Origin: Cheiracanthium punctorium
Taxonomy: Eukaryota > Arthropoda > Arachnida > Araneae > Cheiracanthiidae
Assembly (NCBI GenBank): GCA_038373885.1
Contig: JAWZYV010011614.1
Coordinates: 143,501-207,500 of the forward strand
Reading direction: 5' to 3'
DNA: 64,000 nucleotides
Shown here: positions 34,900 to 46,558 of the stretch, piece after piece
Layout: every line of letters starts with the position of its first letter
Numbering within the stretch: the first letter of the stretch is position 1
Notes under the pieces: generated by a model
Database searches by the model: none
Told to the model about the DNA's origin: nothing
The model's input: only the letters and a program-made list of their open reading frames with translations
Position numbers and translations under genes: made by a program

Positions 34900-36485
34900 A
34901 CGGTGGCGTACTGGTTACAGTAGTGCCCGTGCTATGCAGCAAAACTGCACCTTTGAACGTAAATACATATACACACATTACAACTTATTAGTCACGTAGC
35001 GTACTCCTTGTTCGAATGTCCCCAGCCCAGTTACTTCGCTTGTATGATAAATTGATTTTTAAAATTTTCGTTGGAACAGTACTGTTCGGTCACTGTACTG
35101 ATACTGTTAGGATATTATTCTATACCATGCCTGTACTGTGTGTGACACCCTTGAACACACGATACAAATATTTTGCAATGACCCTCTTATGCAGCAACCC
35201 CTTCATATAAGAGTTTTAGACGGCAAACAGATTCTTTACCAGTTTCGTGAAAATAATCATTTATATGTGTTTTTATCCTGAGGGTTGGCTCTGTGTACAC
35301 ACTAGTGAGTTTTTATTTCTAAAACGAATGCTTTATAAGGTAGTGAAAAAGTACTGTAGAGTATAAAAATAATACTTTATTCGCAATTGTCGACTTAAAT
35401 GCTTCTTTCATTTATATCAACTGCAGAGTTGCTCTGTGTCCATTTTCAAGTGGCGCTATTGTCATCTGCCCTTCTTACCACACCCTAGATGCACTGTGTA
35501 GTGTAGGCATGTACATTAGCATAAATATGCAATATTTTGTTTTAGCTTCATTATTCGTTTTTACGTTTCCCAGCGGCATTAAAAAAAACTCCGCTTCTAT
35601 CAAATAAAAACAAATAGATTAACTATGTTAATCCCTTCAAAATTTTCATACCTCTTTACAAGTTATACTATGTACGATGATAAATGATAAACCTGTACCA
35701 GGTAAAAATTTTTCAGAAAAAAATTCTTAAAAATTGAAAATTTAGCAGCATGTATCACTCTTCGAAAAATTTTGTTGTGGAACTAACTACTCCAATGTTG
35801 AAGAATTTTTTTCAAGTTTCATATAAGTATTTATTGTTTCATTTATTTCTGTGTGTAGTACAGCTTACGAAGAACCATTCTGAATTTTTTCGAGTCCCCG
35901 ATGCAATTAGTTTATTTTTCTTTGTGCATTAAGACCATGGGAGAGATTTCATTTCTTCGAACAACGCCCTTAATGGACTGAGATGAATCAGTTCTCATTC
36001 ATTGCGAAAAAATTGCCCACTGTTCAGCATTAATATAAACACTCGACCATTAAAATGTTTTGAAACTGAAATTTATAAAACATCATAGATGACCCTCCTT
36101 GCTGAATTAATTGTATTGAGTTTTAGAAAAATTAGAAAGTACAAGTTTTTACTTTCAGTGTTGCAGCTTTAACGAACAAGCGAGTAAAATGACATGATTA
36201 GTGCCAGAATGTTTAAATATGTTCTCGATACAAGCAAAATGCATTGTGACGGACTCGTATAATTTAAATTATCATAAAATAATCTGTCATTTTCCTTGGA
36301 GATCACTGTACAAATAAGGCAGTAAGCGCTTGCATCCGTTTAAACAAACAAACAAGCAACAACAACAACAACAAGTTGTTAAAAAGTTAATTGCCCCAAT
36401 TATAAGATATTTAGATGCTTTGAATGACCAATTATTTATACTTCAATAACTAAATTAAATCAAATGTTTCAAGTTGATTATTTTA
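34900..36485. other. AT-rich DNA, no gene seen
   Basis: Only short unsupported frames and a CAACAA repeat near 36357-36373. Confidence 0.5.
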
Positions 36486-36656
36486 TAGGGTGTCCCGTAA
36501 TTTACGTAAGATTTGAGGTAAATAGAAAATTAATTAATTTAATGTTGGCAACCAAAAAATACTATGTACTTTATGCTTCAATAAAAAAAAGTAAAATTAA
36601 AAAAAGACACTGTTTTCTATTTAATTCAAATCTTGCGCAAATTTTGGGACACCCTA
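36486..36656. mobile_element. MITE with TAGGGTGTCCC ends
   Basis: TAGGGTGTCCCGTAATTTAC and, inverted, TAGGGTGTCCCAAAATTTGC bound 171 bp; the homology extends to AAGATTTGA. Target is probably TA. The first 11 bases equal those of the 3-kb element at 53579. Confidence 0.85.
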
Positions 36657-37990
36657 TATAAATCATAACTAAATTATTAAGATCTTTTTACTTGACTGAT
36701 AAATGATCCATGCAACCTTTGAAAATATAAATAGAAAATAAACTTTCAGCTTCACTTAATTATTAAATTATTTCTTTTTTATTAGATTATTAAAGCAGCT
36801 GTATGGAGTTAGAAAGAACTTTTAAGTTGAGAACGTTATCACTATATTTTCTCCCTCGATTGAAAGATTATCCATGCAGCCCTTATAGAATTATGATTTT
36901 CTAAAGAACTTTTAAGTTACACCCAATAAAACCAATGTAGTGGAATTGGGAATTGTCAGGTTATTATCTAATCATCATGTTTATACAGTGCTTCCGCTTC
37001 CTGTTGAAAGGTCAGCAGGCATCAGTCTAATTATTCCCCCTGTAATCTAAATTGTAAAGCGACCAATCAAAGTAAATTAATACAATGGCATTATCTGTTA
37101 ATATCGCTATCAATCAGTTCTGCAATTTATCCGCTGCTCGTGAATGGAAATAACCTTGCATGCTGCTTCAGCGCGTAGAATATTCCTAAATGTAAAGTTT
37201 AAAAATATGTAGTTTGGCAGTGCAAGAAATTCCTAAATTCTAAAAACTATCGCACGATTGCATGTCAGCTGTTTCTTTTCTAATAAAAAATTATAAGTTT
37301 GAAAATAAATCACAAATGTTGGAAAATTTCTGTTTCTTTAAAAAAAGCTGGTTGCTTAGAAATACATATAATAGATCCAAAAATGTGAGCTCATAAAACC
37401 TGCTATCGATTTAATGCTTAATTAGAGCCAACTCGGAAATTATTTTGAAAATATTCCCTGTTTTAAGTCTATATTTAAAGAGGTGGGTTGGTGTTGGAGA
37501 TAACATATTTTCCAATCGTTTTTCTACCTAGTTTACTATGTACCATATCGATACGTCTTTTTAGGTTATTATGTCGTCCATTACGTTGTACTAGTGGCAA
37601 AAATTTAACTACGCTTTCTGAATAAAGCAGCAATTTTTTAATATTGTTGTTCACAGTACTGTTAGAAGCCGAAGGCTGTAGATGGCAAGCAAACTAAACA
37701 AATGTAGAAAAGCGCTTTCCTTATTGTACAAATTTTGGAAGTTAGTCGGTTTCGATCTGCATCCTGCCCATTACGTCAAGCAAGTCAAGGGGACGAAATT
37801 TATTTTGGACTCAGCTGTATGCTGAAACCTCTTTGCACAAAAAACTAATTTTTTGCTCAATTTTCGACAAATCAAGATAAATTTTTGACAGCTAATTTTC
37901 TTTACATTTCCATCTCAAAAATGGAAAGCTCTTGAAAAAATATATTTTACTTTAACGAGATATTGAAATATGACTACATTTTTTAAAAAG
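36657..37990. other. No gene seen
   Basis: AT-rich DNA with no recognised repeat or gene. Confidence 0.5.
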
Positions 37991-37997
37991 AATATTG

Positions 37998-38882
37998 GAG
38001 CGTAGGGAAGGATGGGACATTTTTAATAAAAATATCTCCTACAACTTATTTTCTCCATGTACAACTTTGCAAGTTTCAAAATAGCATCTTCAAACATTTT
38101 AACATATTTCAAAAATACAAATTGGATGGTAATTAGTAAAGTATTAGTTATTAGGTAAGTTAAAATAGCAATAAAAATGTCACATCACTCCCTTATGTGA
38201 GATGTGGGTGGGGCATGTTTTCAAAAGTGGAAATTTATGCAGAATTTTAATAAATATTTGGGGAAAAAACATGACAGAGACAGTGTGTAATTTACTTTCC
38301 TGAGGTTTATTGCATATTATAACATGAATTTTTAAACATATTTTCGAAATCAAATGAAAAATATACCTGTGCATGACTATTTTTGCCGCGATTTCATCCA
38401 TCGTCTTTGGTGGATGCAATTTTGCGGAAGTATCTTCTTTATAAATAATGGAAGTCAGTTTCTTGTGGAAGACAAAATTTCATTTTTTCTCATCTTTTTT
38501 TACTAAGTGTTTTATCCCTCTCTTTACACAACATAACTATAAAATAAATTATTCCTAAAAATATGCCCTACTAAACTGCTAATTTATAAAAGTTACATTC
38601 TTAAGTCTAAAAAAACATTAAGAATTAATTGTAATTTATATTAAGAAATTATTGTAATTTTGTTAGTTACAATAAATGAGACGGAAAAGCTGCATCGAAA
38701 GTATAAGATATATTTACTTTTGATGTTGGAAAACAGCTTCTTTGTCACATAATCTCACAGAAATTTGTAACTGAAATGATTTATAGCAATAGCTATGATG
38801 GTGGAAGAATCAGAAATTAAAAACAATGTTTCCTTAAGGGTAATTGATGGTGTCCCATTCCTCCCACTATCCCACCTCTCCC
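37998..38882. mobile_element. Possible DNA element with GGGACA ends
   Basis: AGGGAAGGATGGGACA (about 38008) and TGTCCCATTCCTCCC (about 38850) are roughly inverted. The interior lacks a protein. Boundaries are weak. Confidence 0.3.
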
Positions 38883-39324
38883 CTAATATATGTCAAGAAA
38901 CATAATTTAAATTATTTTTTAGAACTATTCGTTTAGTTAAACACTGTTGAAGATAATTTGCAAAGATACTAAAAAAGTACATTAAAAATAATCATTTGAG
39001 AATTGTTCTTGTTTTTCACGTCGTCTTTTGTAAAAGTTAAGAATTTTAAATTTAATAATTGAAATTAATATAGCATAAATAAATATTTCACTATTTTTTA
39101 TATTTACTATAAATATTATAAGTTAAAAAATAATAAATCTAGTGTATAAATCACTAGTTATTTTACTAATATCACGCAGTAACGTTAGGGTAGTTGTATA
39201 ACTTAGTTGAGTATAATTAAAGTAAGAAAAATTATTAAAAGAAAGTAAGATGCATAAACAGTCGCATATAATATTTCTCTGTCGTACCTGTAATATATTA
39301 GTAAAAGTAGTAGTATAATTAATT

Positions 39325-39538
39325 TTTTTTCTAAGGGCGGGTACTTGGCCATCATACATTTGCCACTACTAAGGCCTGAAGTGTTTGCCATTTTGTTATG
39401 GGGGCATCCAGTAGATGGCTGATGTTACCTCCACTGAAAGAATGGACAAGTTAGCACCCGAATCCAAGCAGGTAATCGAATCCAGACCCAAAGTGTAATA
39501 GAATGGTTCGTTAGCCACTACAACTGGGGGACGGACGC
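39325..39538 (-). mobile_element. tRNA-headed SINE
   Basis: Read on the minus strand: head AGTTGTAGTGGCTAACG (box A-like), TGGATTCGATTACC (box B-like), body, then CAGGCCTTAGTAGTGGCAAA and AGTACCCGCCC with an A tail. The 3' part matches the end of the 5S-headed SINE at 23.6 kb. Candidate target duplication ATAATTAATT at 39315-39324 and 39539-39548. Confidence 0.7.
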
Positions 39539-39769
39539 ATAATTAATTATAATACTGCATTAAGCATTTCTTCAATACCACACATAAACATATTAGTATT
39601 TGCTCTTGAACTTATCAGAGAGACAACTAAATGACACCAACCTTTTAAACTGGAACAGTTTACAGAGAAAACAAAACGTGTTTTTTTATTAAGTGAACTT
39701 ATTTATTCATGGGCATAATACAATCTAAATAATTTAAGACTTACAAAAATAGTAATTAACTATTCAACA

Positions 39770-40200
39770 AAAATAGAAAATATTATAAACCTCTCCCCAC
39801 TTCACAATATTCTTATTCAGATTCTTTCAAAGTGCAGTTCTATTTAACTTTCAATGCATTCTGGGCTGGGTTGAATTCAGCTTCAATTTTACGCAATGAA
39901 AAGAAAATTAGCCTGATTGCCTGGAGAAAAACAGAAACACTGTCCTCAAACCGGAGCAGGACACTAAATGGTCAAGAATGCTACCACCCCAATAGGTTTC
40001 ACTGACAACTCTGGACAAAAAAAAAAAAAAAAAGCCTCTTTAAAATGTTTTCATCAATAAAAAAATTAAGAAAGAAGAAAAAAAACTTTGAAACCAGTTG
40101 CGGATTCGGAATGAACCATACCAAAACCGCAAATCTCTGAAGGTCTGTGGTCCATTTCTTGGAAATATTGAAACTTGTCCCTGACACGACGAACCAGATA
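39770..40200 (+). repeat. Diverged non-coding duplicate, second copy (partner 28960-29570)
   Basis: Blocks ATAAACCTCTCCCC, TTCTGGGCTGGGTTGAATTC, CCAATAGGTTTCACTGACAA and TGAAACTTGTCCCTGACA parallel the first copy, 10.8 kb away. A 17-base poly-A (40018-40034) replaces part of the first copy. Non-coding. Confidence 0.6.
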
Positions 40201-40439
40201 TCCAAATGCAAAATTACCTTCTTTTCGGTGAGTGGATATTAAGAGAAGGATAGACCTACAATCTGCGTTTATTGACGATTTAAAACTTATTTCAACATGT
40301 AGAGTATTTAAACTCTTTTTCTTAGTACGCTCGTTAAAGCTAGAGGTCAGTGAATGTGTCTGCTTCTGCTCGCTTAGTAAAAGGTAATAAAGAAAGGTAA
40401 TAACAAAATTCTTTCTCCTCCAGTCTTATCTCTAAACCT

Positions 40440-40937
40440 TTAACCCTTTGAGGCGCAACCCTTTCCCAATGCTGAAAAAAGGGCAGCCGTTGACATCGCT
40501 CGACTTAACTACCAGCAAGATGGTGGACGATCGAAACGTTCATCGCGTGCCACAGATCTAGAGACCCTTTTTTGACGACAGCTGGCTATGCTGCGTCGTC
40601 TCTAGATCTGTGGCACGCGATGAACGTTTCGATCGTCCGCCATCTTGCTGGTCGTTAAGTCGAGCGTTGGCAACGGCTTCCCTTTTTTCAGCATTGGGCA
40701 ATCTGTCCAGCTGTTCTCGCCTTTCTTCCATTTTTCAGCAGATGTCAGTTGCTGTTAAAAAGAATCGTGACCATTTTTTGACGGGAAATGACGTGCTAAA
40801 AAGTAAATGATTTTCGTGGAGCTATGTCACCCGCAACTATTTTTATAGAAATCAAATCGATTCTTCGTGACTGGCAACAGTCAAAACGTCAGAGTTGGGT
40901 GTTCCCAGAGCGGGAACACTGCGCGTTAAAGGGTTAA
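40440..40937 (+). mobile_element. piggyBac-like foldback MITE
   Basis: TTAA at 40440-40443 and 40934-40937. Starts CCCTTTGAGGCGCAACCC and ends GCGCGTTAAAGGG. Both arms and the tail are present; the palindrome centre is shortened compared with 33141. Confidence 0.85.
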
Positions 40938-41425
40938 TGCTCGATGTCCTCGCCGTGAGGACACAGCTCAGATGTTTTGACTGTGATTCACGAAGAATAA
41001 ATTTGATTTCAATAAAATACTTAAGGAGGACATAGTTACACGAGAATCCTTTTCCATTTAGCAAAATATTTCGATTATTTTTTTAAATTGATGTCAGAGT
41101 TACTTTTATCAGTACCGGAATCTGCTAAAAAAACAAAAACTAGACTGACTGCCCAATCCCGAAAAAGGTGCAGGCGTTGCCATCGCTCGATTTAACTACC
41201 AGCAATATGGCGGTCGATCGATCCGTCCATCGCGTGTCACAGAGCTGAAGGACATGCGGACATAAGCTGTGCGGCGATGCACAGCCAACTATGTCCTGTA
41301 TGTCCTTTAGGTCTCTGTGGCACGCGATGGACGATTCGATCGAACGCCATATTGCTGGTAGTTAAATCGAGCGATGGCAACGGCTGAATTTTTTTCGGCA
41401 TTTGGAAACTGGTGCGCTAAAACCC
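40934..41425 (-). mobile_element. Diverged relative of the foldback MITE, abutting the previous copy
   Basis: It starts at the same TTAA (40934-40937) that ends the previous element: GATGTCCTCGCCGTGAGGAC, as at 2958. It keeps the CCAGCAATATGGCGG and CACGCGATGGAC arm blocks but with many substitutions. The right boundary is eroded. Confidence 0.6.
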
Positions 41426-41859
41426 AAAATCTCTCTCTCCCAGTTTTCTCATTCTCATATAACCGTCCTTGTATTTTTTTTTTTTTCATTCTACAAAAAG
41501 TATTTTGTGGGAAATCCAATCAAATAAATAAATGTCGAAGTGTGTGTCCGAGGGAAATACGCGCTTTTGTATTCCCTGGTTCAGCGGAAAGAAATTGAGA
41601 AAGAAAAAGGCAAGTTGAGCTGTTCCACTTTCTCCAGTCGAACGAAAATGTACGCCAGGCTCTATTCCAGAAATGTGATTTAATAAAGTTCGCGCCCTAT
41701 TTTGCGGGTATGTTTTATTTGTCTGGATGCCTGTTGATGTCTTGGTTCTTTTTTACTCCCCCCCCTTCCCCCCGCCTCGTCTTTTCCCAAAAGAGGGAGC
41801 TGTTGTTGGTTCAAAGCATTAGCATAAGTGATGAGTCTTTGTAGAATTTTTCTTTTCCA

Positions 41860-41912
<53 letters not shown>

Positions 41913-42245
41913 ATTGTTGTAATTTATTCCAGTGGCAGCAGCATATTCCCGAGGAATATTTTCGAATATGTAGAGTGGAATAGAATTAAGTTTTATGGAG
42001 CGGATGTTTTCTTCCCCTTTGAGACATCATCTGCTATCGAAAATTTCAAAGCAACAATGTGGTATCGATCTGGCTGGTTGTGAAAACTAACCAAGTAAAT
42101 ATGCGTCGATTATAACACCGTTTTTTATATTTTTTCAGGTTTTTTTTTTAATTCAAGGGGCAAAAATTTTAAAGAAATGTCTTTGAGAAATGGCCACAGC
42201 ATAAAAGCAAAACTGGTTGGTGTGCGGCGTTTATATAGTTTTTAT
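41426..42245. other. No gene; (CT)n tract
   Basis: (CT)n at about 41861-41905. A purine/pyrimidine-rich context resembles the module flanks, but no convincing core was found. Confidence 0.45.
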
Positions 42246-42249
42246 ACGT

Positions 42250-43020
42250 TGTATCTATATAAATAAAATTAAACCTTTGTCTGAACAATTGGAAAAAAAA
42301 ATTGCGATTACTAACATTTGGAAACCCTGAACGATCATCATAAAAAAAAGTATGCATGTCTGTCGTTCTGTCATTCTGTCTGTCATGCTTATTTTTTTTT
42401 CTCGTACATCACGTAAAAATGGTTGAAACAAAGGAAATGAAATTCGATGATTGATAGATGATCATTCAACTTTACTTGTAGGAGTCGAATTTTTTTCAAA
42501 TTTTGCGATTTTGCGAAAATTATTCCAAAATGCATAAGATTTTGTTTGTACATCACGTAATAACGACTAAAGCGAATGAAATGGGATTTGGTAACTGATA
42601 GGCGGCCACTCAAAAAATAGACGTTGAATTTCTTTTAAATTTTGATTAGATTTTGAGACCTTGCGAAAATTATTTCACAATGTGTAAATTTTTGTTTACG
42701 CATCACGTAATGACGGGAAAAGCGAATGAAATGAAATTAAGTGTCATAATATGTGAACATGCAACTTAAGCTACAGGAACCAAAACTTTGATATTTCACT
42801 AAAATTTATTCAAAATGGGTAAATTTTTGTTAGTTCATCATGCAATATTGAGTAAAGCGAGTAAAATGAAAGTTAGTGATATGATAGGTAGTCACACCCA
42901 CTCGACTCAAACTATAGCAGTCGAAGTTTTTAGAAATTTAGATTAGATTTTGAGATTTTTCCAAAATTTATTCAAAACGCGAAAACTTTTATTCCCGAAT
43001 CAACAACTTTTTAGTATTTA
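42250..43020 (+). repeat. Tandem repeat, four diverged units of about 140-155 bp (Helitron-like context)
   Basis: CATCACGTAA-type anchors recur near 42405, 42547, 42701 and 42836. Each is followed by AAAGCGAATGAAATG-like and TTTTGCGAAAATTATT-like blocks. Before the array are TCTATATAAATAAAATTAA (about 42251) and GTATGCATGTCTGTC (about 42350), a layout seen at 5' ends of some arthropod Helitrons. No CTRR end or Rep/helicase was found. Confidence 0.6.
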
Positions 43021-43539
43021 GTGACTGGACTAGGTTTCGTGAGTCCTATTCATTGATCAGTTTTGCTTGTAATAATTCTTTTCAATTGACTTTTCAGTTT
43101 AAATAATCAGCGTATAATAATCTATACGTGATTGTTATGTTATCGTACTTCATGCAAATGTTTAACTGATCAAAAAGATATATTAAATTAATTTTAATAA
43201 AATAAAACCATGAAATAGTACAATTACTATATACCTTTTTAAAAGTCAATAAATATGTATTGGAATAATATTTTCTTGTTAACTAAAATGTAAAAGAAAC
43301 TTATGACACGTGTTTCGAGATTTTCTGGAATCAACAACGCTAGGAACATTGATTATTAAATTTTTACTGCGCTATCATTTAATAATTGCTTTATATGTTA
43401 AAGCCAAGAACATTTCTATAGGTGCTTTTCGATCGTGAACTTATGAAACAGTCTCAGTAATTGGGTCTCTAGCTATGGCAGTCGCAGATTTCCGGTTTGA
43501 TCTTTGATGGCGATACCGTGTACGTAAGACGCGTGCACA
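43021..43539. other. No gene seen
   Basis: AT-rich DNA, nothing recognised. Confidence 0.45.
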
Positions 43540-43815
43540 GCCCCAATAGTGGCTGAGTGCATAGAGCTCTGAACTGGGTGACAGAAGGTGCCTGGTTCAA
43601 AACCAGGTCGAGTACGCCAACCTAACCGGAGTTTTTCGTGGATTCTTCCGAAACCTAGTGAAAAAACGGGTTAGAAGACTCCTTAGAAAGACACCCCCCC
43701 CACACACACACACAGACGGTACCCCGCCCCTCGTGCGTGCGCCCCACGTGCAGATAATTGGCCGCAATCCTGCAACAACAACAAGACACGAGCACGCTGA
43801 ATCGGATCTTTGGCA
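43540..43815 (+). mobile_element. tRNA-derived SINE
   Basis: Box A-like TAGTGGCTGAGTGCATAG (43547-43564) and box B-like GGTTCAAAACC (43594-43604) have pol III spacing. A non-tRNA body follows, ending in a CAACAACAACAAG tail at about 43785-43797. Frames of 60-100 codons across it are by-products. Confidence 0.65.
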
Positions 43816-44019
43816 GTCTTTTCGTAGTCGTTGGCATGTTTTAAAAATCAAGAAGTGCCCTACTCTTGTAGCAATGGTACAAATTTTGAAGGGAATCATC
43901 TTATAATGCGCAATAAGGTCTTATGAGTTAAGCTGTCCATTTTATGGTAAATAAACGAAATTATTCATCCGCAATGTGATTGGATTTAACTCTTATTCGA
44001 GAATCCTTTATTTAGAATA

Positions 44020-44560
44020 GTGTTTCAAAATCAATTTTTTTAGTATTTGCGTACACTGAAAGCACACAAATTTGAGAATATAATTACTAGTCTTCTGCAA
44101 CCTTTAATTTACCTCCCGGTTATTTTCAACTCAAATCTCCCTTCAAATCTTGCTGGCGCAAAATTCCTTAAACGTTTAGAAAGAACCCGAATTCTAAGCG
44201 GAGATTAAACAGCGATATTTCTTTCAAAACGTTCTATTTACAAAAGCTGTTCCTTCAGACAAGCACAACGCGATATTGATTCAACGCACTAAGTCAACAA
44301 CACTCTGCATCACTCTGTCGGAGAGTTCAGCTGGAGCTAAAGCACACAGACTCGCAGCAGCGGGGGCTGCTTTGAATTGCAAAAATGCCCCGCGCTTTTC
44401 TTTGCCACCGAATTCCCAATTAGTGTCTGTGCGGCTCGTTTACTAAAATCCAGGAAAATTTCATCAGCAAGAAGCTCTTTCGGCTTTCTGGAAATTTCCT
44501 CAGAATTCGAAGTAATTATATTCTGCGCGAGTTTTGGGGGGTGGGGAGGGGGTTGGCAGC
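44020..44560 (+). repeat. Diverged tandem non-coding duplicate, first copy
   Basis: Matches 45420-45930 at about 1.39 kb offset. Best block is TTTGAATTGCAAAAATGCC, then GCACTTTC/GCGCTTTTC, TTGCCACCGA and TTCCCAATTAG (about 44370-44425 and 45770-45825). Reading frames do not stay aligned between copies. Confidence 0.65.
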
Positions 44561-45419
44561 GAAGAAAATTAAGTGGATCGTTGCTGCGTATAACGTTGGG
44601 GCTTTAAAGCGAACGCGACTTTATTTCACGTGCGTTATGCACTTACGGGGGAATCTTTTTGTGCTTGATCGGGGCATAAGTTGTTTTGAATTAACAGATG
44701 GGGAACACTGTGATGTGCTTTTAATACGATTAGACAAGAGTTATTCAAAGCGTAGAGGAGTCGTGGGAGATGTCTCTGAGAACTGCAATTCTGCCATCAG
44801 TTCAATGTTACGAATGACTAACTCTAGTTCAGGGTAAAATGTACGTCGGGGGATATATATTTCATCTTTGGATCTCGCTGCAACCTAGTATTTCCATGTC
44901 GAGAACTTTTCTGGTTCTCACCATCGTACGAAACATGTGAATTTCTGGAAAAGATGAACTTAACTGCCGCTTAAATACTGGCGATGACTGTCAAACATGC
45001 CAGAACTCTTACGAGAATATTTGGTGTTTATGGTAATGGGACTCTATTTTGTTAGTTAACTCTCTAGTCAGTGAGGAAACGAGATTGAAGCTGGTGAGAG
45101 TATAACTCTCTTCAAAAAGAGTCTAGAAGAAGAAATACAATCTTAAAAGACCCAATCGGAAAAAGATGTAATGTCTCTTGTGCTGAGTCATGGGATATAC
45201 AACTCTGCCATCAGTTCAATTGTTACAACTGACTTTTGGGTGAATACGTCATGGCACTACGAATTTGAATTTCCCTCTTTAGAAGAAAGGAAAGTATTTC
45301 CATTTTTAGTTGACAATAACTAGAATAATTCGTGAAAAGCTGAATTATCAATATCAAGCTGAAGTTATCCAACACACTGATTTTGCAAAACTATATAAGT
45401 AATTTATAGCCAGAAGTCG

Positions 45420-45930
45420 CATATTTAAGAACATGTTTCAAAACCAGTCTGTCAGGCTTGATTCGTTTTTAGTTAGTATAAACATCGAATTTACTTGTTC
45501 AACATTGAAATAAAAATTATTATTCATTCAAAATTTTCCTCACAGCGCTTTTAAAAAACGATTTAAAAAAGCCCTAATTCTATGCAGAGAACGAACAGCG
45601 ACTTTTCTTCCAAAACCTTTTACATACAGAAGCAGTTCTTTAGATAGCACAAAGAGATATTGATTCAGAGCACCAAGTCAACAAACTCTGAACACGCCCT
45701 GAGTTCAGGTGAAGTTGAGCACCCATAATACTTGCGGCAGCCAGGTCATGACTTTCGGCAGCGACTTGCTTTGAATTGCAAAAATGCCTCGCACTTTCAT
45801 TGCCACCGACTTCCCAATTAGCGCCTAAGCAGCTCCTTTACGTATTCGAGGAGAATCTCGCCGGCAAGAATCATCCTCTTTCTGTCTCCGGAAACGACAG
45901 CAGATTAAAGTTTACAATCCTGCGTGAGTT
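45420..45930 (+). repeat. Diverged tandem non-coding duplicate, second copy
   Basis: Partner of 44020-44560. Shared order: AACAGCGA, CAAGCACA/TAGCACA, GATATTGATTCA, CAAGTCAACAA, TTTGAATTGCAAAAATGCC, GAGTTTTGGG. No protein conserved. Confidence 0.65.
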
Positions 45931-46189
45931 TTGGGTCAAATTTAACAGCTTGGAACCGTATGCCATTGATGTATACATGAAATTCTATACATGAGCAGCA
46001 GTAATAGTACTAGTGTGGGCTTTACACTAAATTCACTATTATGGGTTTATATTTATTACATCATTAAGAAAAAACTTCAATAAACAGAACTTCAAATAAC
46101 AGAAAAGGGCAATAAAGCACGATAATCAGTTGATCACATTGATTAAGAAATTACTTTTCAACACGACCTTATTTGATTTTCATCACCGC

Positions 46190-46265
46190 TTAATGTCCAA
46201 GTGGATAAGGCACTGAGTATTTGGATCTGGCTAAAGTGTGCTGTTCCAGGTATCTGGCCAGTCTG
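46190..46265 (+). repeat. tRNA-like relic
   Basis: GTCCAAGTGGATAAGGCAC resembles box A, and CTGTTCCAGGTATCTGG resembles box B at normal spacing. No good acceptor stem, so not a functional tRNA. Confidence 0.35.
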
Positions 46266-46357
46266 TTTTATTTTCTCATCTCTAAACCACAAGGAAGCCA
46301 ATTTATAAGTATAATAACTTTCTGCATTTTTCTCTGTGGATCAAGGCACCATATTTT

Positions 46358-46550
46358 TAGTGACGGATCCTGGGGTAGGGCTAGAGGATTTCATTCCCCT
46401 CCCCTCCCCTCAAAAGAAAAAAAAAGGATAAGACATTGCTTTAGGATACTATTTTGCTTTAGAGTAAATTTTGTTCAGTTCAAATGAGCTTTTAAAAAAA
46501 AAAAAAAAAAACTTAGCCCTTTCCTACTAAAAATTCTGTATCCACCAGTG
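46358..46550. mobile_element. hAT-type MITE
   Basis: TAGTGACGGATCCTGG and, inverted, CACTGGTGGATACAGA. Targets CATATTTT (46350-46357) and CATACTTT (46551-46558) match 7/8. Shares its right half with 6600-6790. Confidence 0.8.
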
Positions 46551-46558
46551 CATACTTT

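Noticed and set aside
36357..36373. CAACAA repeat as a SINE tail
   Set aside because: No SINE head or body found upstream.
42405..43000. CRISPR array
   Set aside because: Units of 140-155 bp diverge along their whole length with no alternating unique spacers, in an animal-like genome.
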